Below are positions 44,101 through 55,356 of a DNA stretch of 55,457 bases, in pieces. Position 1 is the stretch's first letter. The number at the start of each line of letters is the position of its first letter. The notes beneath the pieces are model-generated. The model searched no databases and was not told the origin of the DNA. It worked only from the letters and a program-made list of their open reading frames with translations. The stretch spans positions 97,780 to 153,236 of the forward strand of contig NW_006763134.1 in NCBI RefSeq assembly GCF_000264905.1, written 5' to 3'. Made by a program: the position numbers and the translations under genes. Source of the stretch: Stereum hirsutum FP-91666 SS1. Its lineage: Eukaryota; Basidiomycota; Agaricomycetes; Russulales; Stereaceae.

Positions 44101-44461
44101 GAGATGGTCTTGTGTAGTTTCGTCATTGTGCATCTGCATGATTCTTGGAAATTAGACCCCGTTTCTTATTCCAATCGCTCCTCAGTCAACCGACGTTCAT
44201 CCGGCTTCGATCGGCCAGGCACTCGCAACGACCTACCATATCAGGCGAAATCGACGAATCCTCTTGACAAATCCACTTCCTGGACGGTAGAGATGCGGTA
44301 CTGTAAGTAGAATCCTTGTGTGTCGCTGCCGCTCGTCGTGCCTGGAGGATTGTATGCATGGCTACTATCCATGCGAGCCTCTTCCCTTTGTCATTGGCTG
44401 CGGCGGCTGGAAACGAGAATATGACCGTACCTGGGATGAAGAGCGATAGCTCAATAGGTGA
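41161..44461. other. No confidently recognised gene; possible 5' part of the next gene
   Basis: Plus-strand frames at 42015-42293 (NALASLLRSHYLDPLKRNPK) and 42373-42672 (GGYNVLDLDMPISSSLCNGS) are open but unrecognised. At 43521 an ATG opens a hydrophobic run (PLTLVVLFVY) that could be an exon. No von Willebrand-type start, expected for a complete Mediator-25 gene, was found. The region upstream of 41160 contains the AsnRS promoter. Confidence 0.35.
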
Positions 44462-45508
44462 GATGTTTGATTCAAATTTTACCCATGAGATCTGGGTTGA
44501 CGCTCGATGCTTTATTGGCTTCTACGTCGACTCCGTTAGCTCTATCCAGGTTACGGGAGCTGGAGCCCGGAAGACTTTCGGAGCATTCCTTGGCCCACCA
44601 AAATCGAGTATATTATGTAGCCAGCCCAGCTCTGAATGCTTAAAGAGCCGCCGTGTTTATGATGTCGTCCCCCAACAATATGGTTTTCCGTTTGCCTACC
44701 CACCTTGAGTCATTCGTTCCTCCTCCCTCCGACCAAGTTCCACCATCACGATCATGGTCCGGCGTCCTCACATTAACATTCTCCTCCAACTCGCTCAGCG
44801 GTTATGAAGATATATACGTCACAGCCGCGGAGACCGATGGTGACAAGTATGTTCGTCTTCTTCTTGTCATTTTACAACTGAGCTGACGGTAACGATGTAC
44901 TTAGCCACATGAACCTATGGCCTCCGCGCCTGTATGTGTACTTGAGCCAACGTCGCACGGCTTCGACAGATGTATCTGCTTGGGTTCAACGTCATAGGCC
45001 GCCCGTCTGTGCTTTCATGCCAGATAGACTCCCGGACCCCGCCGCCCATACCGCCAATCAGGCCAACTTTGCGTCTTTCTCCCGTCTCTTGCTCGAAAAC
45101 CAACTCGTACGTAGCACTTACCGCTCATATCCGACCGCCTAGGGTCGGTGATCTCACATCCGTTACGTGTGTTAGGTCGCCTTTGCCCCGTGGAATGCTC
45201 CCGACAGACTTCCGGGTGCTGGGATCATGATATATCCCACCTCATCATCGACTTCTCTTCTCGTCGGAGCTCTCTTTTTGTCCGGACCATTCCCGGACTT
45301 CATCGCCTACACGGAGCCACAACAAGGCTCCTCACAGTCTTTCCCACCGCCATACTCTTTTCCAACTTCCAACCCAATCCCTGGCCCCTCTACCTCCTAT
45401 AGCGTCTCGACTCAGCATCACCACCAGTACGGCGATAGCCAGGGCTCCGCGGGCTCTTACCCCTCGTCTTCCACGTCTGGATCGGCTTCCTGGATGAGCC
45501 CAAGATAA
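44462..45508 (+). CDS. C-terminal part of a Mediator subunit 25-like protein
   Basis: Reading in one frame: SRLRELEPGRLSEHSLAHQN near 44550, then after an uncertain junction (an in-frame TAA at 44641-44643 must lie in an intron) VPPSRSWSGVLTLTFSSNSL, intron, NLWPPRLYVYLSQRR, WVQRHRPPVCAFMPDRLPDP, ANFASFSRLLLENQL, intron, VAFAPWNAPDRLPGAGIMIY, LLVGALFLSGPFPDF, and a low-complexity Gln/Ser/Pro tail to TAA 45506-45508. The pattern WSG-strand, WPxxL, FMP, ANF...LLxxN, AFAxW, LLVGALFxxxPFP matches the activator-interaction (SPOC-like) domain of fungal Med25, which links transcription activators to RNA polymerase II. Assignment from remembered pattern only; the N-terminal half is unresolved. Confidence 0.45.
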
Positions 45509-45947
45509 TGCAGAGCATTGCTTTGTATCCACTCTATTTGTGTTTTTATCCCGTCCGTTATTTTGCTGTCTATATTCTTAGCCCTTCATGCCTTGCTCTG
45601 CGCCTTTACTCCATCCTGCGGATACCACAAACGTTTATTGCTTTCGATGTATGATACCCTTGTCGCTTCTTCCCATTGCTCTCGCATCAGTCGACCTGCT
45701 CGCTTTTCGCTTTCGCTTTCATTTCCGTTTTTCCTCTCTTGAACCTGTAGCGATTATTCTTCGCGGCTTCGTATTTCTCTCACTCTCACTCTCACTCACT
45801 CTTCTCTTCTCTCTCTCTTTCTAGCTGATTCATATTAGATGCGAGCGTCTGGTAGTGTCTATTGGAGGAAAGAATGTAGCCAGAAAACATCCGTCTCATA
45901 GTCCATATCTGTGTATGTATTATTACTGTCGACGCCGCCTCTACGTA
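45509..45947. other. Convergent intergenic region, pyrimidine-rich
   Basis: Contains a long CTCTCACTCTCACTC / TTCTCTCTC tract around 45775-45825 between two 3' ends. No gene. Confidence 0.5.
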
Positions 45948-46942
45948 CTACTCGCTCGGTCTGGACCGACCCGTCTCGTTCAAATACATAGCTTTTTCTT
46001 GGTGATGCGACCTCGTACTCGCACGCTCCTGCTTATACTGACGAGGTAGCAAGGCCAAGCCGAGAGCGTACAGGATCCAGAACACCTATCAAGGACAGAA
46101 GAGGATCTCGATCAGCCCCTGAGTCTTATCCTCGGACAACAACGGAAACGTACTATGATTAACGCAAGCCAGGCATCCTTCGCTTTGTTGGGCACGGGGT
46201 GAACGTTTCCGGTCACGAAGGCCCACTCGATCGTGAGACCGTAGTTCACCTGCGTTTATTCATAAACCGTGGGTACACAAAGTCGCAAACAGGTCGGGAC
46301 CCACCTGGTATGCAGCGAGAGCCATGATGAGTAGGCCTAGGATAGCGTGGAAGTAGTTCTGGGGGGGACGATGGGCAATGAACAGGCGAGGCATCCGAAC
46401 GAAATGAATGAACAGCCCCAGTACGACTTGAATAAGATACAAAATCAACAGGGTAAGACCGATTTTCTATGGAAGATCGTCCTAGATGAGACCTCTGTTC
46501 CACGTGCGTGAGCCTGATGGGACTCACCTTGTGCGGGTCATTGAAATGGCCCAACCCTGTAGTATTGGTCGCCATATACCCCAGAGCAAAAGCGGCAAAA
46601 ATCACAGGTCCCGAGATCAAGAAATTTACAATCCAGTGTGCGAACCACCATCTGGAAGAAGTGTATGAGCCAATAGGTTCGGAGAACACGGAAGGAGGAA
46701 GCGGTTTACTTGGTCGTAAAAGTCCGGGTATATCTTGCTGTCAAACTTCCAATGGGAATAAGAATGAGGAAACCGATAGAAGCAAGGAAAGCATGATGCT
46801 CGAGCTGCTGCTCCAGTGGAGAAAACGGAATAGAGAAGGTTGGAGGAATAATGGTTGTCATTACGGCTCTGGTGCACTGTATTGCAGGGGCTGGAGTGGG
46901 CAAGGAAGAAGCAGGTCTCAAAGCTAGGTATGGTCGTCTCAT
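45948..46942 (-). CDS. Cytochrome b561-type transmembrane protein
   Basis: Multi-pass haem protein that would carry electrons across a membrane. Start uncertain: ATG 46864 gives MTTIIPPTFSIPFSPLEQQ; ATG 46942 or a small upstream exon near 47045 are alternatives. Membrane segments with the conserved histidines: LEHHAFLASIGFLILIPIGS, WWFAHWIVNFLISGPVIFAA, GLGHFNDPHKK, TLLILYLIQVVLGLFIHFVR, NYFHAILGLLIMALAAYQ. Then VNYGLTIEWAFVTGNVHPVP, KDAWLALI, and VFWILYALGLALLPRQY with a basic tail. Stop 45948-45950. Introns of 50-90 nt lie after TFTTK, DPHK, AAYQ and ALI. No DOMON domain was found, so it is a stand-alone b561 type. Partner and electron donor unknown. Confidence 0.75.
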
Positions 46943-47736
46943 CCCTCGATGTTTTATCAGGAGAACGGGGCGCCGCCTTGACGCATTCTCATGCCACTCA
47001 CTTCCGAGGAGACGCTGCCCTCACGCGATTCGGTAGGCTCAGAGCGATGCATTCGTGCTAAAAATTAGGAGGACGCCATTGGCGAAGACACTCTATGAAA
47101 GAATTGATGCGAGCACCAGAATACTGCGGAGCTTTTTCAGGAATGAGGGCTCTCACCGTTTGTGGCGGGCGTGGCTGAAGCGTGTAAAACTTCACACCGA
47201 ATGTGGCGAGTCTGATCCTCCGCGTCTCGCGATAGCTCGCAGTGTTTCACGAGATGGCTATGCTACTAATGCTGCTAGTCTTGTTGAGGACAGTCAAAGG
47301 AAAGACAGTGATACACTGCGGAGGTGGGAAACACCGCCACTGTCAGTTAGATGAACGTTCTCCGCGTTATTATAGTTTAGTTGAAGGAACGTACGCCTGA
47401 GATTCAGATCCGCGACGCCTTCCAAGTTGTCGGGTAAGTGGAGTTCGGGAAGAACGTTCTGCCTTTGACGTCTTGACGCTTACCACGTTGAGCAAAAGGC
47501 GGGATAATGACCTCCAAGCGAAGGATCAACATGAATTCCTTCTCCCAAGATCATAAACATCTGGTATAGGAGAGTTAATGCGGTACATTATCATATGCAA
47601 GATGAAAAGCGGAATTCTAGAACATAAAGTCATGACCTAGGAACACGACAAATCGTAACGAATAAATACACAGCGAAGACAACAAGACGGAGGACTAACT
47701 GGCGGCTAAACAAATGGACATATATACTGACCACAC
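46943..47736. other. Intergenic between b561 gene and kinesin 3' end
   Basis: Only short frames. May contain 5' exons or leader of the b561 gene (an ATG at about 47052 opens HRSEPTESREGSVSSE before a GTGAGT donor). Confidence 0.4.
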
Positions 47737-50700
47737 TCAGACAGCCATCTCCTCATTTCTTGACTGTACATCAGGCAACCACCCGTCATCGTCACGATCA
47801 GCTGATGCCTTCCCCTTTCTCCTGGCTCTCTTCACCGGCGACACTGGTTCCTCTTCCTCTTCCTCCTCAGGTACATCCTCGAGTTCGCCATTCGTAACCT
47901 CCGAGCCAAACCCAGCCAGATGCCTTCCCTTCCTCTTCCCTGACTTCCCCGGCGACTCCAACTGATCCAACATATTCTCCGCCACACTTTTGTCCTGAGT
48001 TATCTCTATGGACAAGTTACTCCTGCTCCTCCTACTGGTCTGGGCTCCATCGACGGAGATCTCGGACTGATCGAACAACTCAGTGCCGACCGCGATTGAC
48101 TGGTCTTCGTCGTACTGGGTAGCACTGGTGCCCTCTCCAGACGAATTGACGAGAGCCTTGAGTGTCTTTGATCTCTTCTTCGGCTTAATCTTCTTGACCC
48201 TCCTGGGAGATGGCTGGAACGTCTTCCCGTGCTTGACGGCGTACTCGATCTCGAAAATCCTTCAGATATGACACACGTCAGATTCGAAGGAGCGACGGAG
48301 ACCAAGGTTCGGCCAAACAGGATGCGATTTAGTGTAGCGATGTGATGATGGGGTTAAAGGAGCGATGATAATGAATATAGAATGGAATAGGAATCAAAAG
48401 AGGGTGATAGTTAGAACATCAGGTCGGCTTTTTACGAGAGGTAGAAGCGCGACGAGAAACGCGAGTGCGAGAGGAGGAGCGCGGGGGTTGATTGGGGGTT
48501 GTGGAAATGGAGAGGGGGGCGGGGGCGTGGGAGAGGGAGAGGGAGAGCTCGGAAAGGAAAACATGAATGACGAAGAGTATCCACCTCTCTTTCAGTTTAA
48601 TGTTGTCCGGGACATAGGTCTCTGCCTTGCGGAACAGGTCGAGCGCCACTTGAAGATCACCTCTATAGTCCCAAACACGAATTGTATGTTCAGAATCGTC
48701 ATCGGGAACCCGATCGGGGACAGAAGATGAGAAGAAACAGAGAAACAGTCAGCGATCACCGAGGAAAACCCTAAACAGTTTAAAGGGAATGATAGATGTG
48801 GGAGTGGCCCATGCGTACTTCTCAGAGTGCTGCCTGGCCAGAGCGACATAAGCCCGTCCGGTTTTCTTCCGAGACACGGGCGAAAGGCCGCCCGCGAACT
48901 CCATGTCTGTGTTTCCCCGCTCACTAAACAATTTAAACGACAGACAAGTCAAATAGTTCGTTAGCGTAAACTTACGACGAGAGAAGAATGAAGGGCATGG
49001 GGAAATTGCAGGGGCTTTGAAAGGATCGGGTACGTACACCTTTCTCTCGAGCTCCTTCAATCTATTGCGGAGTTCCGCGTCGAGGTCTTGGTGACGCTTC
49101 AAGAGCGGAGTCAACAGCCCAGATGGCAAGCTCACTTGCGAGCGCTCTGGTGTCAAGGCCATAGATCGAGACTGTCCGCGAGAACAATCTGCCTCTTGAG
49201 CCGCGGCCTTTGCACGAGCCTCTTCATCTCTCAGCCTCTCTTTCTCCTTCTCCTCCATCCTACGAGCCACCTCAAGCTCAACCAATTTAGAAATCTGGAT
49301 GGGGTGCCTTCATCAACCATACTATAAACTGTGAGAGGAAGGAAATGGTCGAACCTTCTCATTGATCTCCTTCTCCGACAGTCCAGCCATACCACTGAGC
49401 GCCTGTGTTCCTGCATTCCCTACCGACCCGGCGAAACCAAACCCACTGCTTCTCCTCCGATTCGCTCCCCCAACTCCATGGCCCAACCCGATATTACTCG
49501 CCCTCGGAACCCTCGACGTACCCGCGGGCACACCCCAAGCCGCAGGGACTAGAGAGGCCCTGGGCACGCGAGAAGAACTGACAAGGGCAGTCGGGAGCAG
49601 GGATGGGCGGGGACCGTGACCACGGAGTCCCCCAACCGAAGGACGAGGCCCGTGGAGTCCGCCAATCGAAGCGCGGGGGCCGGCTAGTGAATGACGGGGG
49701 CCATGGGCGACGAATGAACGACGGGGACCAAGGGATCCCGCAGAGGTCGAGGGCAGATTGGCGGGTTTGGAGGGGGCGACATGGGAGGTTACAGCGGCGA
49801 AGTGAGGTTTCGGGACCGGGCGATTATCTGTTACGCGAGAAAGGCGATGTGTGAGTACCCATTGAGTCAGTTGGAGGTTCGAAAAGCACAGGGTAAAATT
49901 AGTACGAGTATGGAGGACCGAGGAATGGAAATATGAAAGGGAATCGAAAAATGGCGGCTGAATGTAGACAGGGAGACAAGGATAGGCCGAAAGAAGGCAA
50001 AAACTGAAGAGACAGACCTCGTTCGTTGACGACAGGTTTATTCTCCACGTTCTTCGTCCGAACCGCAAAGCTGTACAGTCACAAAAACCGAAAGTCAATC
50101 CCATCAAGGAAGATCAGTTCAATTTCCTCGATGAAGATGACGTCGGATACACATAAAGATAGAGTGTATCGTCGATAGGCTTCGCATATTAGACATCGGT
50201 AAACATAGCAACTCACTTGAGCGTGTTGAGCGTGTCCTGTCTGAACTTCGGCCCTGGCGCCAAATTACAGATGAGAAGTCCGACAGAGGTTCCTCCGAGC
50301 GCATCTTGCAAGATTCGGGTGAGTTTCGAGTTGCGGTATGGTATCCGTGTCTGCGGTGGGGTCATGAATGTAAGTCAGTTCGAGCCCACATCACTGGGAA
50401 CCATGCGGATGAAGAGGAAAGGGGCGAAAACAGACCGCTCCTTGATTCAACGCATGTACGACTTGGCCAAGAACACTCAGAGATTTGTTGATCGCGGACG
50501 ACTCTGCCATGCGTGAAGGATCGTTGCCTGTGAGCTAGACGAAATAAGCAAAGTCAAACTCGTCGCCTTGACCTCACGACCATGACTGCATGAAGAACAG
50601 GGTCAACATCATGGTCATGCTGTAAGGAACGAACCTTGTTATTCTCCGAGCCCGCAAGATCCACCAGGTTGATCTTGCCCATGACGGCTGAGGAATAAAA

Positions 50701-52150
50701 CACAGTTAGGCAACAGAGACCGAGGGTTTCCCGATGAAAATGGGGGAGTGTCAACCATGAATGGATGTAGGAGTGACTTAGGGAACGGGGAAAATTGGGA
50801 ATAATCAAGCGGCAAGAAGATGACGCTTACTCTTGTTCTCTGCTGAGTTGAGCATCTTGACGTGTAATGTCACGATTGCGTGCGAGCGAGAGGAAGCCCT
50901 GTTCAACAGCGTGGCACCAACTGAGCGTTGCTTGTTCGCGATTCTGTTTTGTTACCGCGATGTATTCAGTCATTACGTTCGGGTGTGGAGGAAAAGGACT
51001 TACGAATACAGGTTATCGAACTCCTCCGCGCTGTCAATCGGGATTTGCGAGAGATTCGCAACGAAAACCTGACCGACATCATTCTCCCTGACAGGGAGTT
51101 TGGGTGCCTGTGGGACAAAGGGCATCCGCGAATTCCGGAACACGAACGGTCTAGAGTCAGCAATACGTATTTCGGACAAGGCACGCAACCAAGCAATACA
51201 GACCGTGTCGCGATCAACAAGTAAGTCGTAACACTCGTCTTTGTATATCTCCATGTAGGAAATAGAGAGCGAGACGTCGTCGTGAGCTTCTACAAATTCC
51301 TTTTGCTCGAAAAGGGCCTGTTTGTAACATTTGTTCGAAACATTAGTGTGTGAACGGTCGAGAAATAGATGGTGGATGGTGGTGATGTGATCGTGTCGAC
51401 GAGACTGAAGATGGATACGAACTCGGACTACTCGGGGAATGACTCCCGGGGCGTCTCTGATGCCCTGCATTGTGTGCGTCTTTCCGGAAGATGTAACGCC
51501 ATACGCAAAGATAGTAACCGTCTGTGGATGAAGAGTACGTGAGAAAAGCACAAGTCAAAGTTTAGCTAGATCTCGGGTAAGAGAGAAGGGGTGGGAGGGA
51601 TAGTTCCCAGCTTGAGGAACAATGTACATGGCTTCGGAAGGTTGCAAATAATCAAAATGACTTTGAACAGAGGCAACCAATCATGCACATCCGCTGGTGG
51701 AGCGCAATGGTCCGAAAACACATGGAGCATGGAGGATCTTGGGGAATGTCGACGACCGCAGTTTCCGAGAATATTTAGTCGCCAGAGAACTGGATGAGTG
51801 CACTTACCACACCACTAAAAACGACATCTATCATAGGTTGAACATCGTTCTCGAAGATCTCCTCCTGGGTAGACTCTTCATCGTAGCACGAGGTAAAGCT
51901 ATAAGATATACACGCGTAATCAAAAGACCACGTAACTCAGTATGCATCTCAAAAGGAACCATGAATGAACGCACGGGAACCGAAAGACCTGGTGGGCATC
52001 TCTTGGGTTTGTGACGCATATCGAAGACGCTGCGCCTGCGCTCGTGTCGTCGGAGCGCTCGATCCAAACTCCCTCATCTTGGAGCTCTCCCTTGAGCCTC
52101 GGCCGGAGTCTTGCTGCAATCTTGACTTTGTGAGCATTTTGCTGGGCCAT
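47737..52150 (-). CDS. Kinesin motor protein, kinesin-10 (KIF22)-like
   Basis: Microtubule motor with N-terminal head and a chromatin-type tail, likely acting on the spindle. ATG 52150: MAQQNAHKVKIAARLRPRLK. Motor motifs through about a dozen exons: IFAYGVTSSGKTHTMQG (P-loop, with V and S at usual Q and G sites), YMEIYKDECYDLL, NRASSRSHAIVTLHV (switch I), INLVDLAGSENNK (switch II), NDPSRMAESSAINKSLSVLG, RIPYRNSKLTRILQDALGG, and FAVRTKNVENKP at the neck. The tail is Gly/Pro/Arg/Ser-rich repeats (GPRPSVGGLRGHGPRPS), a coiled-coil helix (VELEVARRMEEKEKERLRDE), and a charged end with EEEEEEEP and KRARRKGK nuclear signals. Stop 47737-47739. The DLAGSENNKLTGN and VLGQVVHALNQG wording is closest to kinesin-10 in memory; other classes are less likely. 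Confidence 0.87.
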
Positions 52151-52884
52151 CGCGAGTACTTACGACCTCAATAGGCTTGAGGTGCCGGCGGCGACAATGG
52201 AGGGGTGGTGGTAGATGAAAAGAGTGTGTGAGGAACGACCAAGGAACGACGTCGACGACGACGGCGAGAGACAACGGAAGAAGCCAAACAAACCGAACCA
52301 AACTCCGCCACGCCGGTGTCAATTGTCACAGATCACGTGAAAGTGACACGACGCGACAATTCCTCCGGTCGCGTCGCTTGCCTGGCTCCGTCTTTCCTCC
52401 TTTTTGCCCGGGTGCAAGACAGGCTTGTGTCATGATATACATGCATACCGGCCTTTCTCTATCTTAATAAGTATGTATCGAAACTAGACCTGGATGGCTG
52501 GCACCCTTCTGTTATTCTCTGATCAACATTCAAGTTTGTCGATGAGTAGTGAATCTATTCGGCCGCGTTATACTTATCATTGTAGGACCAATGCAGGCAC
52601 TAGCAAACAAGTGACGTTGAAGTGACGCAGTTCGGATATCATGGCACATCAACTGCTAAGTACGCTACTAGAACTTCCGACATGCTGAATTACGCATTAC
52701 AGCCAGAGCCGTCCTCGTCCCTGCTAACCCTACTGGCTCAGGCTTTTAGGGAGTAGTTGTACCGACTGGCATGTCTGAGCATTGTACAATGCGAGGAACA
52801 TGCAATGGTGGGCCAATGATCATTTAAGAACACCCTATATTATATGCCAAGGGTGATGTTCATTGAAATCTATCTGTCACTCAT
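52151..52884. other. Intergenic; start of the tRNA repeat region
   Basis: Kinesin promoter side, then sequence related to 52972-53278: CGAAACTAGACCT at 52479-52491 recurs at 52993-53005, with loosely similar sequence after each. No gene. Confidence 0.5.
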
Positions 52885-52971
52885 GCCTGTTTAGCGTAGT
52901 GGTTATCGCATCCCACTTGTATCGTCTGTGTCACTTCACGTTCTACGCGATTTGAACCAGTGATTATTTTT
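52885..52971 (+). pseudogene. tRNA-Thr pseudogene (5' half intact, 3' half lost)
   Basis: GCCTGTTTAGCGTAGTGGTT and the following CGC...CCACTTGTA are nearly identical to the intact tRNA at 53279 (acceptor strand, D-arm, anticodon loop with TGT). Beyond the loop no matching anticodon stem, T-arm or acceptor strand follows. Instead a T-loop-like sequence appears in reverse complement (GATTTGAACC near 52950). Confidence 0.7.
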
Positions 52972-53278
52972 CTCTATATAATAAGTATACATCGAAACTA
53001 GACCTATCGGATGGCTAACACCCTTCTCGATATTCAGTCAACGCGATTCGTGAATGAGTGAACTTCCTAAGTTCGGTTGCGTCATATCGCTGGAGAGCCT
53101 CACTCTAAGCGGTTCTAGCTGGCCAGTACTAAGTACTCAGAGAGCGAGGTCAATGCAGCAGGTAACAGTGGCGCAGTCATCATCAAGTCATCCTCGCGCC
53201 CAGAGACTAAACTCTGCTTAAAGGAGACTACGATGCAGACGTTGATGGATTGACAGTACTGCACCGGGTAAGAGTCGT

Positions 53279-53383
53279 GCCTGTTTAGCGTAGTGGTTAT
53301 CGCGTTCCACTTGTATGTCTTCGTTCATCTCTATGCTCGAGCGTACCATGGAAAGGTCCTTCGTTCAAATCGGGGAATGGGCA
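53279..53383 (+). tRNA. tRNA-Thr(UGU) with a 32-nt intron
   Basis: Acceptor GCCTGTT (53279-53285) pairs with AATGGGC (53376-53382, two wobble pairs), discriminator A 53383. D-arm GCG-TAGTGGTTAT-CGC. Anticodon stem TTCCA / TGGAA (53305-53309, 53349-53353), loop C-T-TGT-A-[intron]-A with anticodon TGT at 53312-53314. The intron 53316-53347 sits at the canonical 37/38 position. T-arm CTTCG-TTCAAAT-CGGGG. The run TTTATTTT follows as a polymerase III terminator. Stems rely on several G-T pairs, so some decay is possible. Confidence 0.75.
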
Positions 53384-54579
53384 TTTATTTTAGCCCTATG
53401 GAGGCCTCAATTGTACCATTTTATCAGCAGAGCTTGGAGAAGCGGAAGGTGTCGAGGCTGCTACTTACCCGGGCATCAAGAGATGTGGTCGAAGGTACGA
53501 GAATAGTGCACGACAAGGACCTAGTAAGGAATGCGTTCGTTGCAGTTGATGAAGAAGACGGAGAGAGGGCGGTGAAAAAGCGTCCAGAGTGGACGACGAG
53601 CCAAATGCAGGTGCGAGGGCGATAGGAGGATGCGAAGCGTGAGTGGCGGCGGCCGGCGTGAGAAGGCGCCAAAAGGGGGAGGCGAGAGGATGGCGACGCG
53701 TCGAGTTGCCCGCTACCTGCCACCTACCAGATTTGAACGCGCAGAATAGATCAAGGTCATTCGTTCAAATCGGGTAATAGGCATATTTTTGCCCTCCCAG
53801 CCATTACTGCTCGATCATTTGGACCAGGGGAAGCAAGGGAGAGACGGAGACGAAGGGAGGGAGCCCCTGCGGAAGGTATGGTATCGCCGCGTTGAGCACG
53901 AAAGATTCAGGACTCTGTTTTCCAGTTGTCCGTGGACAAAGTCACCAAGGTACGAGATCAATGCGCACACCCTTCCGTGTCCATATCCCTCTCAGTTGTA
54001 GGCATCGAAATCGTTCCCCGAGATACTAATCAAGTAATAGACTGGGCAATCGGTGCGTGACTTCATACTGCTATTTTTGTACGCGATCTGAGGTTCTTTG
54101 TTGTGACACAGGCGTTTCATCTCGGAGCGATACAGTTGAACTTGCATCACAGCCGACTCACTCAGAGGCCAGCCAGATGCAAGATACGATCATGCAATAA
54201 CTGGAGAATAGTTACGAGTAATCAAGGCAGGAACGAGGTCTGTCGCCTACAGCCCATGATACTTACGGGCACGATGTCCCACTGACGTTTTCTGAGCCTG
54301 AATCGCTTCTATCTGTGCATTTGCCCCCAGCCCTGGCTATTCATATAGAGAATACGGTCTCCACAAAACTCTTCTCTTTGGATCTCTAGAGGCTCTGGGC
54401 ATTTCTTCTTGCTCCGCGCCACTGATATGACCAAGCCCTAGGCCCATATTTGATGGTTTCAGAATGCGCATTAAGAATGAAACTTCGTTCGCTACGTAGG
54501 CTTCCTTGCGCCATTCACTATATGAGCGATGAGTGTGAAGAATACGAAGGGGCTGCGGACCCCCTGAACACCTTCTCGC
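53384..54579. other. No recognised gene apart from the tRNA fragment
   Basis: Frames at 53401-53625 (either strand) are compositionally biased and lack recognisable features. 53790-54570 has only short frames. Confidence 0.45.
53753..53783 (+). pseudogene. tRNA-Thr 3'-half fragment
   Basis: AAGGTCATTCGTTCAAATCG and the following GGTAATAGGCA match the T-arm and acceptor of the intact tRNA at 53353-53383, followed by TATTTTTGCCCT as at the intact copy (TTTATTTTAGCCCT). No 5' half precedes it. Confidence 0.65.
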
Positions 54580-54834
54580 CTTGAAGGCTCCCTCACAGCT
54601 GACGGTCTCCTTATCCTTCTCTACAGCACTCTTCTTCCAACGACAATGTTCATCTATAACGGCAAACTCAGCTGGTTTCACTGGGTAGAAAAGGAGGATT
54701 TCACCATCGTGGTTCCCGCTGGTTTTACACCGAAGGATCCCATTTGTGCATACTGGCAGTGCCTGCCGCGTCACAGTGATGTTTTACATCAACTCTATTT
54801 TATTCCTACCACCACCGTACTGACCCCGTAGTTC
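54580..54834 (+). pseudogene. Partial copy of the following orphan gene
   Basis: The frame EGSLTADGLLILLYSTLLPT and MFIYNGKLSWFHWVEKEDFT aligns with GPHTLILQYSDTSRIPS and TVVYTGKLDWLHEAVNKMIT of the next gene; IVVPAGF and ICAYW also have counterparts. An in-frame TGA lies just upstream near 54565 and a stop ends it at about 54832. It lacks the N-terminal part, so it is a truncated duplicate or a last exon of a neighbour. Confidence 0.5.
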
Positions 54835-54837
54835 GGC

Positions 54838-55356
54838 ATGATTGACAATATCATCAACACAGTCGCCGACGAATACAAATTCAGTTGCTCATTCGGCTAC
54901 TACAGCTTCAACGCTGTGGTCTCTCGTGACTTCGGAACCCTCAGTATAACGATGCGAAACCCTAAAAACGATCGGTCTGGTCCTCACACTTTGATACTTC
55001 AATACAGCGACACGTCTCGAATCCCTTCCACCGTCGTCTACACCGGTAAACTCGACTGGCTCCACGAAGCTGTAAACAAAATGATCACCCTCGTCGTATC
55101 CTCAGGTGTCTCTGCTCTGACCAACGGCTCATTCGTGGGCATGTATCACCAATGGACCGTCGACTCCTCCGGTAACAAGAAAGGAAGCCATCCTATCAAT
55201 TCCACGTTCGACGTGACGACCTCGTCGGACGCAGATAATGACGCCATTCCTGTGTACGAGGTTAGCCCAGGTCATTTGTTCTGCAAATATTGGACGATAA
55301 TACCAAATATGGCACTCTCTAGAATGAACGCGGGGGCCATGTCGTGGTACACATAG
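54838..55356 (+). CDS. Orphan protein, 172 residues, single exon
   Basis: Family not recognised. ATG 54838 opens MIDNIINTVADEYKFSCSFG; later YYSFNAVVSRDFGTLSITMR, HTLILQYSDTSRIPSTVVYT, LVVSSGVSALTNGSFVGMYH, STFDVTTSSDADNDAIPVYE, PGHLFCKYWTIIPNMALSRM. TAG at 55354-55356. The alternation of hydrophobic and polar residues suggests a beta-rich fold; there is no signal peptide or membrane helix. A truncated relative precedes it directly. It could be a lectin-like or pore-type small protein, but nothing in the sequence proves that. Confidence 0.6.
   Translation: MIDNIINTVADEYKFSCSFGYYSFNAVVSRDFGTLSITMRNPKNDRSGPHTLILQYSDTSRIPSTVVYTGKLDWLHEAVNKMITLVVSSGVSALTNGSFVGMYHQWTVDSSGNKKGSHPINSTFDVTTSSDADNDAIPVYEVSPGHLFCKYWTIIPNMALSRMNAGAMSWYT

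Noticed and set aside
53293..53625. 110-codon plus frame over the tRNA
   Set aside because: It overlaps the tRNA-Thr gene and has no recognisable features.
54337..54774. 145-codon minus-strand frame
   Set aside because: It overlaps the plus-strand fragment that matches the neighbouring orphan gene, which is the better supported reading.
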